Shown in pieces: positions 18,127 through 27,530 of a stretch of DNA of 31,569 bases (position 1 is its first letter; the number at the start of each line of letters is the position of its first letter). This DNA comes from Asparagopsis taxiformis. Lineage: Eukaryota > Rhodophyta > Florideophyceae > Bonnemaisoniales > Bonnemaisoniaceae. The notes below the pieces were generated by a model. The model was given only the letters and a program-made list of their open reading frames with translations. It was not told the DNA's origin and did no database searches. The DNA lies in contig JALQPE010000395.1 of NCBI GenBank assembly GCA_030407315.1, positions 1 to 31,569 on the forward strand, given 5' to 3'. Made by a program: the position numbers and the translations under genes.

Positions 18127-19406
18127 AACCCTTACGTGAAAGGGGGACGACCGACGTCGATGATTGGTCCTCCGCAGGCTCACCGACGAACGAGAGTTAC
18201 GTAAAGCTCACGGCCGCGAAGGCCAACTCGAGTCACACGACACCCGACGTGGGGGAAGAAACGAAGTCCGACGGGACGAACGAACCTCACACGAAGAGGA
18301 AGCCTCGCAGACGAGCGAGACGCGCTACCCGGAAGCACGACGCTTCCGAGCGCGAGAAAGCCAAGCACGCGGCTTATACGAAGCGTGTCGACGCAAAAGA
18401 AGCCATACGGGCTCACACGATGAAGCGACGAACCGCTAGCGAAGACGTAGACCGCGCGCCGGTCAGGACCGAACCGTTGGTCCTCGACGGGCATACGTGC
18501 CTACTTGCGTCGAAGCATTATATCGTGTCCGGAACGATCGGACTAGACCTCAACGTGATGAGGGCGATTACCATCGCGATGGATACGTGCAGCGGCTACA
18601 ACTTGATACGAACAAGTTTACTACCCTACGACTGGGTCGACCGCTGTCTACGTGACGAAGAGCTACCGAAGCTCGGAGACGCCAACGGGCGACGTTTGCC
18701 TATCGAAGGCGCCATCCTGCTTCGTGTCAGGTTGGGGAACTCGCTGTTCCGCGTAAAATTCTTCGTAGCCAACACGCTGGCTGTTCCCGTTATAATGGGC
18801 ACGTCGTTCATGTCGAAGCATGTCGATGCTATACGCTGTCGAGCGCAGACAATCGACCTCCATCGGGGGGATACGATACCCATTATCGCGGAGGGCGATA
18901 CGACGACTCCGTACGAGGAGGGGGAAGAGACGAATCCAAACGTGGAACACCCGAAACGCCGCGAGCGTAACGCGGCCTCGAATAGGCCGAGCCGAACGTT
19001 CTCGGTTCGCCTGACGAAGTACACGCGTGTACCGGCGATGTCGCAACGGACCGTCAACGTGACGACGGACGCGACCGGACTCGTGTTCCTCGAACCGAAA
19101 GCGTCGTTGCAATTCCGGCATGGGCTGCGCATAGCCAACGGAGTGGTCGACGTAGGACCGAGAGAGACGTTCTCTATCATCGTGTCGAACTTCACGAAGA
19201 AGGACCGCGAATTGCCGAAAGGCGCGACGATTGCGTACGCGGTACGCTCCCCGTTGGGAATCGTCCCACTCAGCGTGAGGGCGGCGAAGCCCTCGCGAAG
19301 GTTTTGAACCTACCGCTAGTCGACGCGACGACGCGGAGAATACGAACGGGTTGGGCGACGAAACGCCAGACCCGTTGGTCAACGAAAAGGGGAACGACCC
19401 CGCCAC
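18081..19406 (+). pseudogene. pol: Pol part 1: basic linker, protease and protease-RT linker, copy 2
   Basis: After the frameshift the pol frame stays open through the Lys/Arg-rich linker and protease. It includes the Asp-Thr-Cys-Ser-Gly active site (Asp codon 18582-18584) and VPVIMGTSF, and continues past the point where copy 1 breaks. It fails at about 19272, where one A is missing relative to copy 1, and stops at 19307. Two further single-base losses, near 19338 and 19406, bring the reading back into the original frame. The linker between protease and RT is therefore the only scrambled part. Confidence 0.85.
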
Positions 19407-20532
19407 GATTGGCAGTCGACAATCGATTTGTCGCACCTCGACGACGAGGATTTACGAAAGCGCATCAACGAGATGCTAGCTACACATTCGTCAATGTGGA
19501 CGAGCGGACGCCTCGGCGAAATCAATGCTACGGAGCATCGAATCGAACTCGAACCGGGCACGCGGCCCATACGTTCAATGCCCTATCGTCAGGGTCCGGC
19601 TCTACGTACGATAGCCGAGGATCAGATCACGAAGATGCTCAACGAAGGGGTTATCGAACCCGCGTCCAGCGAATGGGCGTCACCAATCGTGTTGGTGCCG
19701 AAGAAGGGCGGGTCCTTACGTTTCTGTGTCGACTACAGGCGTTTGAACGCGAAAACGATCGCTGATTCGTACCCGCTTCCTCGTATGGAAGACTGCCTCG
19801 ATTCGTTGGGCGACGCCGCCATCTTCACGACACTCGACTGTAACGCCGGTTACTGGCAAGTGCCCGTCTCCGCCGAGGACCGTGATAAGACAACGTTTAC
19901 GTCTTTCATGGGAACGTATCGCTACGTGCGAATGCCATTCGGGCTACGAAATGCCCCCGCTACGTTTCAGCGGACGTTGGACATCATCCTCTCCGGAGTA
20001 CGTTGGCAATCGTGCCTGGTCTACTTAGACGACGTAATCGTCTTTTCGAAAGACCTCGAGTCTCACCTGGGTCACGTTGACCAGGTGCTTTCCCTGCTAC
20101 GCGCAGCGGGAGTAACGTTAAAGCTCACGAAGTGCTCGTTCTTTCAACCACGAGTTGACTACCTGGGGCACGTGATTACCCCAGGGAAGCTGCACGTCGC
20201 AGCTCGGAACAAGGAAGCCTTTCGTACGGCTACGTTCCCACGCGACAAGACGCAATGTCGATCGTTTTTGGGCGCGGCCAACGTTTACCGCCGTTTCGTA
20301 AAGGCGTATGCCGAGATCGCTCGGCCACTCAACACGATGTTGAAGAAGGACGCTTCCCCCGATTGGACGAACCCAACGGACGCGCAAACGAATGCGTTCG
20401 AAACGTTGAAGACAATACTGGTGTCGCCACCAGTATTGCACCTTCCGAAGGCGGGACGTCCGTTCATGATCGATACCGACGCGTCGGCGTATCAGCTGGG
20501 AGCTACGTTGCTCCAGCAGCAGAACGAAGATA
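19407..20532 (+). pseudogene. pol: Pol part 2: complete reverse transcriptase and start of RNase H, copy 2
   Basis: In this copy the whole RT domain reads in one frame, including FCVDYRRLN, the Thr-Thr-Leu-Asp block with first catalytic Asp, MPFGLRNAPATFQ and Tyr-Leu-Asp-Asp at 20022-20033. It covers the sections that are out of frame in copy 1 at 4901 and 5310-5436. A Gly replaces the Asp of the KKDG turn of copy 1. The frame runs into the RNase H start (DTDASAYQLGATLL) and is lost near 20533, where one A of a run is missing. Confidence 0.88.
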
Positions 20533-20963
20533 ACCCAACGAATGGGTGCCGATTGGGTACTGGTCGAAGACCCTTAACGAAACCGAACGTGGTTACTCGG
20601 CGACCGAGCGCGAGTGTTACTCCGTCGTCTGGGCGATAACGTCGCTCCGACCCTACGTAGAGGGTCAGCGGTTCACCGTACGTACGGACCACGAAGCCTT
20701 ACGTTGGCTGATGACGTTGACGGACGCGTCCGGACGACTACTACGATGGAGGCTACGCGTTGCCGAATTCGATTTCGAAGTTACGTACAGGCCTGGGCGC
20801 GTGCACCAGGTACCTGACGCTTTATCACGTGTGATATCTACGTATGACGACGGTCGACCCGTCGACGATGACGTACCATCGTACGGGGACGCGGTCCTCG
20901 TGACGACTCGCAGTCGGCGACAACCCACACGAAATGGGCAAGGACGAACGACGTCCGTACGTA
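20533..20963 (+). pseudogene. pol: Pol part 3: RNase H, copy 2
   Basis: The next frame encodes the rest of RNase H: the ERECYSVVWAI and TDHEALRWL blocks and DALSRV at the end. RNase H removes the RNA strand of the RNA-DNA hybrid and leaves the polypurine primer. It ends near 20963, where the A run has four A against five in copy 1. The ORF then continues to 21235 in a wrong frame. Confidence 0.86.
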
Positions 20964-22626
20964 AAAGGCAACGAATGCCAGGGGTCACGACGACCCGTCG
21001 AACGAGACTCGTGATGAACGAACATCAGCCACGACGGCTGGCCACGATGGCCTCGAGTTCAACCGCGACGCGTCGCTCGATGACGTTCTTGACGAGGAAC
21101 CGGATTTCCTCGACGAACAGCGCGCTGCTGAAGACGATTCGGCACGCGTGCCACCAGCTGACGTTCAGCTTCCCATTACGAGGGACGAGCTTATCGAAGC
21201 TCAACGCGAGGACGCGTTCTGTCAAACGATACTGACACGACAGTCCGAGACGCAGGACGCTGCATTCTTCGAAGGCCACGATGGCTTACTCCGACGCCGG
21301 AACCCTCACGACGAGGAACGTACACAAATCGTTGTGCCGGCTTCGTTAGGGCCGCGGCAGCTGGAGTTAACGCACCACCACGTCCTCGCTGGACATCCCG
21401 GACAAACGCATATGTACTATACCCTACGGAGGACGTACTACTGGCCCGCGATGGCCGCCGACATCCACGCAACGGTACGAAACTGCGTTGGATGTGCGAA
21501 GAACCGCGTGAAGCTTCGCAAACGGACGAACCCGTTACGTTTATTTCCGGCTACGGAGCCGCTGCGAGACCTATGTATCGACATACTAGGTCCGCTTACG
21601 AAGACCACGCGTGGCAACCGATTTATTCTCGTGATAACGGACCGCTTCACGAAGCTGACTAGAGTCGTACCTCTACGCAATATCGATTCCGCCAACGTGG
21701 CGAGCGCGTTCGTCAACGCGTGGGTCTTCTCGTATGGACCCCCACGGACGCTCATAAGCGACAACGGAAAGTAGTTCGCTGCTAAGTTCTTCCAGCGCGT
21801 TTGCAACGAGATTGGCGTAACGAACGTCTTTTTGTCGACGTACCACCCCCAAACGAACGGGCAGGTGGAGCGCTACAAACGGACGATCCTGGCGATGCTG
21901 CGCAATTACGTGAACGAAAACCAGAACGACTGGGATCGTTACGCATCGGCGTTAACGTTTGCGTACAACACGCATGTGCATTCGAGCACGGGCACGACGC
22001 CCTTCGATTTGATTCTCACGAATCCACCGCCACCGTTGGCGCTACACACGTCGGTAACGAGCCGCGAACTACCCGACGGGGGAGGGCGAGCCACTTACGT
22101 TCGTGAGCTCGCCACAACGATGGACAACGCGTATCGAACGCTGAAGGCCGCGCAGGCACGTTATAAACGTAACTTCGACAAACGAGTCCGCGTCTCGAAT
22201 CGAAACATCCGCGCGGGAGAATACGTATTCATCGACCCGACGGACGGGACCACGAAGGGCACGAAGCTCGGCAACCACGCGTTGGGACCGTTCCGCGTAC
22301 TACGTAACGACGTACGAACGTTCGTCATCCAACGAGGAGACGTAGTTGAACGTGTCAACTCGGACCGCGTTGCGTACGCGCCAACGCCGGCGAACGCGCC
22401 CCCGCCGGAGCCATACGATGCCACCGAGGCAGACCTCGACAAGAACCGCGACGGTCCGGCGTATGTAGTAGACGACCTACTCAACCATCGCGTAAACGAT
22501 GACGGCACCCTAGACTTCCTCGTGAAGTGGGTCGGGTATCGTAACCCTACGTGGGAGCCCCGCCGGAACGTATCTGAAGAGAGCGTCTCTCGATACTTCG
22601 CACGCGTGCGACGAGCAACAGCGTGA
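20964..22626 (+). pseudogene. pol: Pol part 4: integrase and chromodomain with one in-frame stop, copy 2
   Basis: The third frame runs unbroken to the pol stop except for TAG at 21772-21774, which replaces the CAG (Gln) codon of copy 1 in the block after the second catalytic Asp (LISDNGK). All three catalytic residues and the His/Cys zinc-binding set are present. One codon is missing relative to copy 1 in the spacer near 21290. The chromodomain at about 22459-22605 keeps the Tyr, Trp, Tyr cage pattern. A C-to-T change accounts for the stop. Copy 2 is thus less damaged than copy 1 in integrase and RT. Confidence 0.87.
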
Positions 22627-24436
22627 AAGGCCACGACGGCCCCCGAAAACCCACACGAGCGTCGGGTTAAGCGCACGCGTGCGCGACGTTGCACGATGCA
22701 ACATACGAAGGCGACGAGCCGCACGAACGAGAAGCGAAGGCACAACGAGTGGCCGGGACGTCCACCCTTGCGTTGGGGGGGGGCGATGCGTGCTAGAGCC
22801 GTCGCTCTTTTCGTTTTCGACACCATACGTTGGTGGAGGCACGAGCGCCAACGAAAGATTGGACGACGAGTCCACGCGCGGGCGATTCACACGATGTGAA
22901 GAGCCACGACTGGCTCGGCAGTGTTGACCGTCCCACGGGCAAAGGTGACGACACCACGGGCCACGGACGGACATCACGCCAGATTTTTCGCGCGAAAAAT
23001 GACGATAGGGCCAGCGGGCCATGGACGCACGGTACGAAAAATCGGGCCGATTACAGTGCGCTAATCCGGCCAAATCTCGGGACACGCGTGCCCCGAAAAT
23101 TTCGTAATTTGGCATGTCACGTGAGCCATCGTACGTCCCCGTGGACAGCCGCTGACAACGAGTCGCATCGACCAACGAGGTCAACGCCAACAGCTCGCGA
23201 GCTAACGGCAACGTGACGCCGGAAGGCGGAGAAACGACGTAGGACGGACGCGTCCCCAACGAAGATGGCAACGGCCTCATTACGAAACTTCACGCACGAA
23301 GCGGAACGAAGCTATACGTTAGCCGACGAACTAGACCAACGGGTCTCAGCGCACGAAGCGCACGGGAAAAGGGTGCGAAACGTCGAGCCAACGAGGCCGC
23401 AACAACGGACGGCGAACCGTTATCGCCACCGTGAGGCACGACGCCGAACACGGTAGCCACGTACGGCAACCACGGAACGACACAACGGTGTCCTGCCACG
23501 CGGGCATAACGAATGACGCGCGAGAGCGAAAAGCCCGCCGGCTAGTCGAAACGCACGAGCAAACCCGAAAGGGGTTGACCACGTACGGTCACGAAGACTA
23601 AGACGCGCACGTCCGCGTCGCAAACGAGAAAGCTAACGAAGCTTCAACCTCGTTCGCACCCGAAGGCGCGCGCGCCACCTGCCGCGTCGGCCAGGATACG
23701 AGCGCGTACGCGGACGTCGCTAACGATAACGACGCACGCCAACGGGTCGAACGCACGAAACGAAATACGAATACGCAACGGCGTACAAGCTGGTAGCCAA
23801 CGTAAACGGCACAGCTGAAGGCAACGAGCCGACGAAAGGTTGGCTCACGTAGTAGCCTCAAACGCCCGCGGGCATGCGAAACGACTTCGTCAATCGCGTC
23901 CCCGTCGGGTTCGCAAGGCGAATAAACGAAATTACGCAACGGCGTAGAGGGCGAGCACCACGTATGCCCAGGTGCACGTCGCACCACGAAACGGACGAGC
24001 TATTGAAACGCGCCACCGGCTAACGTGAGGCCGCGGGAACGTGGAGCGCGACGGCGCTAACGACGTCAACGGCTATACGAAAAGCCAAGCCCGCCGGAAA
24101 CCACGTCGTCAACGGAACCGCAGCGTACTGCGACGAATTGCTGCGTACACGCCACGGCGTAGAACGTCAAAACCGACTCACGCGCGAGTCGGCCTGACGT
24201 TCGATGAATTTTTCGCCCAGCTCGTCGGAGCAAATTAAAACTGGCACCGACGTGCTACGCGCCAAAGAGCTCGAACGCTCAACGAAATTCGACACCCGAC
24301 GGGGTTATCCGCACGAGGAACGACGGCGGAAACGATTTCCGAGTTAGTTACTAAATGATACGCACGCCAACGGGCTCTATGATCGAGTTTAACGTACCAC
24401 TCGCAGTGAAGAGCCGCCGCTACGCGCCGCCGCTTT
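22627..24436. other. 3' non-coding region of copy 2 (truncated)
   Basis: Matches copy 1 from 7693 to 9704 with three differences of note. Copy 2 has an additional segment of about 201 bp (about 23546-23746) flanked by the near-identical 13-14 base repeat gtcgaacgcacga, of which copy 1 has only one. It lacks about 120 bp found in copy 1 near 8860-8930. It has a single 350-bp unit (24011-24360) where copy 1 has two. The palindrome at 22983-23000 is kept. No gene is supported. Confidence 0.75.
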
Positions 24437-24446
24437 CGTCTGTGTT

Positions 24447-24566
24447 TTCGGAAGTGGACGCGGACGTCCAGTCTCTCTAGTACGGGTCCTAGTCGGCCCC
24501 GAGATTTACTAGAACAAATGAACGTCCGCGTCCAAAAAAAAATAAAAATTTTTTGGATGCGGACGT
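24447..24566. repeat. Degenerate repeat and A/T-looped hairpin at the edge of copy 2
   Basis: At about 24447-24500 there is a diverged version of the downstream 43-bp unit (tctctctagtac...cctagt). An imperfect inverted repeat follows: acgtccgcgtccaaaaaa (24522-24539) against ttttttggatgcggacgt (24549-24566), 17 of 18 pairing, around a short A-rich loop. The right arm merges into the first minisatellite unit. This could be a terminal or subterminal repeat of a DNA transposon, but no matching far end is in the window. Confidence 0.65.
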
Positions 24567-24912
24567 CCACTTTCTCTAGTACATATGGCGGAATACTAGG
24601 GCCCGACATCCACTTTCTCTAGTACATATGGCGGAATACTAGGACCCGACATCCACTTTCTCTAGTACATATGGCGGAATACTAGGACCCGACATCCACT
24701 TTCTCTAGTACATATGGCGGAATACTAGGACCCGACATCCACTTTCTCTAGTACATATGGCGGAATACTAGGACCCGACATCCACTTTCTCTAGTACGTT
24801 GGCGGAATACTAGGGCCCGACATCCACTTTCTCTAGTACGTTTGGCGGAATACTAGGGCCCGACATCCACTTTCTCTAGTACATATGGCGCAATACTAGG
24901 GCCCGACATCCA
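24563..24912. repeat. 43-bp minisatellite, about 8 units
   Basis: The block actttctctagtac recurs at 24569, 24612, 24655, 24698, 24741, 24784, 24826 and 24869, giving a period of 43 (once 42). Each unit contains CTAGTA and TACTAG as a 6-bp inverted pair with a 12-base loop. Units 6 and 7 carry gtacgtt in place of gtacatat, and the last has gcgcaat for gcggaat. There are no unique spacers, so it is a plain tandem array. Confidence 0.92.
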
Positions 24913-25036
24913 GTATACAATATATCAGCGAAAACCGGGAGGGAAGAAATTACAGCAGATGGTAAATTCAGGGCCCATATCGGACCGTATTTTATTCTCT
25001 CATTTAGGAAACTGCTCGTATACAATACGTCTCTCT

Positions 25037-25228
25037 AGAATAGGGAATACATATCTGGTCAGAATAGGAAATAAATACCCGGTTAGAATAGGAAATACGT
25101 ATCCAGCCAGAATACGGAATATGTATCCTGCCAGAATACGAAATACGTATCCAGCCAGAATACGGAATATGTATCCAGCCAGAATACGAAATACGTATCC
25201 AGCCAGAATACAAAATACCTGTCAGCAT
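25037..25228. repeat. 24-bp minisatellite, 8 units with a 48-bp alternation
   Basis: The word agaata recurs at 25037, 25061, 25085, 25109, 25133, 25157, 25181 and 25205, an exact period of 24. The later units alternate between aatacggaatatgtat and aatacgaaatacgtat, giving a 48-bp higher order. Because 24 is a multiple of three, open frames with an octapeptide repeat arise on both strands (24959-25444 plus, 25004-25319 minus). I regard these as by-products rather than genes. Confidence 0.9.
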
Positions 25229-25540
25229 ATCGTCGATCACCCATCTCCCTCACTATCGCGTTCTCCCTACCATCCGAACGCCATGCACCACCATCCGCAC
25301 ATACTTCAAGAACCCTCACGACCTAGATTACAAAAAAATCCGCTCCTTCCCAATTCCGTCCCGCTTTCCTCGACACCACCCCAGCCCATTAAATCATCAA
25401 GACATCAAACACGAACATGGTCAGCAAAATCTTACACCACTTGAAACCCACTCTCACTTCTATCGTATGCCCGAAAATATACACATACCAGAAACACCTC
25501 ACAGCTTCATTCCCCATCTTCCTACATCCCTTCTTCACTC
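25229..25540. other. Stretch with no recognisable gene
   Basis: This AC-rich, moderately low-GC DNA lies between the 24-bp array and the splice-like repeats. The short open frames are low-complexity and conflict between strands. Nothing further is recognised. Confidence 0.5.
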
Positions 25541-26600
25541 TCCTTCAGTCCTGCCGTTCCTGCTTCACCACTCCTGCATCACATACACAACATCAACCCC
25601 AACAGTCAGATTCAAAAGCAACGCTTACCACGACAGATATCCTAGAAACTCCCTTACTTACCTCTCCGAGAGGATGAGTGAATCATCCATCCTACACAAA
25701 ATACAAACCATGATCCAAAAACCTTGCAATGAATAATCAAAGTCAGCAGTCCATATCTTCGCAAAACAAGTCTTGGTGCTCAGTGAAACTTACCTTCTGT
25801 CATCAACATTCCTGCATCATCTACACAACATCGGAATCAACCACAACAGTCAGACTCAAAAGCAACCTTCCCTCACAGCATACTTTCAAAACTCGCACAC
25901 TTACCTTCGCTCCACACAATACACACCATGACTCAATAGGCTTCCAATGAAAAATATCGCATCAACGGAAATAGTCAGACTCAAAACCAACCTTCCCTCG
26001 CTGCTTACTTTCAAAACTCGCACACTTACTTTACCTGTTCCATCCTGCACACAATAAAAACCATAAATTACGTAATCGTGTAGCCAAGAAAAGTAGTCAG
26101 CATTCCGCATCTTCGCACAACCGGTCTGGGCGCCCAATGTGACTTACCTTCCGTCATCAGTATTCCTCCATCACCTACGCAACATCAGATTCAATCGCAA
26201 CAGTCAGATTGAAAACCAACGTTTCCCTCGCTACATACCCTGAGAACTCGCAAATGTACCTCTCATCCATCCTACACACAATACAAACCATGATCCAAAA
26301 ACCTTGCAATTAACAATAATCATAGTCAGCAGTCCATATCTTCGCAAAGCACATCTTGGCACTCAATGAAACTTACCTTCCGTCATCAACATTCCTGCAT
26401 CATCTACCAACATCGGAATCAACCACAACAGTCAGACTCAAAATCAACCTTCCTCACAGCATACTTTCAAAACTTCACGTACCTCTCTTCCATCCTCCGC
26501 TCAATACACACCATCAGTCAACAGGCTTCCCATGAAAAATATCGCATCAACGGAAATAGTCAGACTCAAAACCCACGCTTCCCTCAACGCATACCCTCGA
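25540..26600 (-). repeat. Diverged repeat modules with splice-site-like borders (minus strand)
   Basis: Read on the minus strand, a set of blocks recurs: a 27-base segment preceded by ..GTAG and followed by GTAAGT (25794-25820, 26148-26174, 26377-26403), and a shorter segment beginning GATGGA, preceded by a GTAG, GCAG or GGAG end and followed by GTAAGT, GTAAAG, GTACAT or GTACGT (25662-25691, 26035-26044, 26260-26271, 26483-26494). Between them lie spans of about 80-110 bases that contain GAGTCTGAC or CTGCTGAC, resembling intron branch sites. This is what tandemly duplicated mini-exons and introns would look like. It could equally be a repeat family that mimics splice sites. No start or end of a gene is visible. 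Confidence 0.55.
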
Positions 26601-26605
26601 GGGTA
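26592..26605. repeat. Perfect 14-bp palindrome
   Basis: TACCCTCGAGGGTA is self-complementary. It lies at the point where the splice-like modules seem to change strand: the sequence to its right (gaggatggaacgaag, then gtacgtg) looks like the short module on the plus strand, whereas those to its left are on the minus strand. Confidence 0.8.
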
Positions 26606-26620
26606 GAGGATGGAACGAAG

Positions 26621-26658
26621 GTACGTGCGCGAATCTTGATCAAGATTCGCGCACGTAC
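26621..26658. repeat. Perfect 38-bp palindrome without a spacer
   Basis: The 19 bases 26621-26639 (starting GTACGTGCGCG) are the exact reverse complement of 26640-26658 (ending CGCGCACGTAC). Centre is TGA/TCA. A perfect uninterrupted palindrome of this length is very unlikely by chance and tends to be unstable in DNA. Confidence 0.95.
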
Positions 26659-27256
26659 AAAGCAAGTCGGTCAAAGAAGATCAGTCGGTGATGAGGGCGG
26701 AGTGGAGCCTGCGGCGTCGACCGGACAGCTTTCAGCGTCCGCTTAAGTCTTGCTGTGCATACTCGAAATCATCGCCGGCAGTGAGATTGAGTATGGCCCA
26801 AGCCATGGTCTCTGATTCCCCGAACAATGAGATCCGGATCGAGAACAACAAATATAAACATATAATCATATATATGAGAATCCATTTGCTTTCCTTACAT
26901 GATCCGGCATATCCGCTGTAAAGCACATTCAGATTCCACGAAGTTCGGAAATAAAAAAGTTTATTATTACAAATGAATTAATTGAAAATTCATCTCCCAG
27001 GGTGGTCGTTCGTCCTTCCATGCACACGTTGCCAGCACGCAATGTGATGTAACAGTTGGAAATGATTGAACTCTCGGTTAAATTCCACCGTTGGGATGTC
27101 AGCTGGAGTGAGCACAAAACTACTACCCACAAAACTACGAACGAACACGTTACATTCCAAGTCTCGAAAGCACCACAAAAATAAAATTGGTCGCATCTGG
27201 ACGGCACAGTCTCCCCTGTTCAGCTCGCAATCCTCCCTTTTGCGTCAAAACTCGAC
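26659..27256. other. Intergenic stretch before the transposase gene
   Basis: No gene is convincingly supported. A/T-rich words occur at 26845-26880. A minus-strand frame at 26732-26926 contains a short hydrophobic run but has no recognisable family. The region 26930-27256 may hold the promoter and leader of the transposase gene downstream. Confidence 0.45.
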
Positions 27257-27530
27257 ATGGAATGCAAGTATGAAGGGTGCTTCTACTACTGCGTAGATGC
27301 TTATGCGCTCGCGCTGCATGAGCGAACGTGTCGCTACCGTTTCAACCCCTCTCCCCAACATTTCAACAACGCTCGTGTCCCTGCCGTCACCCATGAGCCT
27401 GCTCGAAACGGCGACCATGATTCCCCGCAACCCAGCTCCCCAGACCCAGAATCTGGTCGTGCTTCCTCCAGCGACTCACCCGTGACGCTCCACTGCCACC
27501 AACCTCAACCCCCTCCCGCGCAGACCTCCT
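27257..27530 (+). pseudogene. DNA transposase remnant, part 1: N-terminal zinc finger and Pro/Ser linker
   Basis: ATG 27257 opens with a zinc finger of the form C-x4-C-x12-H-x3-C (CKYEGC ... HERTC) in the first 25 residues. A Pro/Ser/Gln-rich linker follows. An N-terminal C2H2-like finger ahead of a Pro/Ser-rich linker is common in Plavaka-type proteins of fungi. The frame drifts out before 27592, and the protein continues in the frame of part 2, so one base has been gained or lost between about 27430 and 27530, or a short intron is missed. Confidence 0.6.

Larger units (their letters stand above)
14930..24436 (+). mobile_element. Family-1 retrotransposon copy 2, truncated at its 3' end
   Basis: This copy is collinear with copy 1 from the LTR to copy-1 position 9704, at roughly 98% identity by eye outside the 3' region. 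It stops at 24436 (homology ends at gccgccgcttt) and changes abruptly to unrelated, lower-GC DNA. The antisense gene, polypurine tract and 3' LTR are missing. It has its own set of single-base indels, so it is not a recent copy of element 1. The five bases before it are ttcag; the partner duplication has gone with the 3' end. Confidence 0.93.

Noticed and set aside
1..24436. Repeat-induced C-to-T mutation (RIP) in the retroelements
   Set aside because: The elements are rich in CG and ACG, GC content is high, and differences between the copies are mostly indels and scattered substitutions in both directions. Only the TAG at 21772 is of the expected type.
24563..25228. CRISPR-like repeat arrays
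   Set aside because: Both arrays are head-to-tail repeats without unique spacers, and the window is eukaryotic.
24959..25444. 161-codon frame with octapeptide repeats
   Set aside because: It is produced by the 24-bp minisatellite and ends in low-complexity sequence. Similar frames arise on the other strand.
26732..26926. 64-codon minus-strand frame with a hydrophobic run
   Set aside because: It is short, has no family resemblance and lies in A/T-rich DNA that easily encodes hydrophobic residues.
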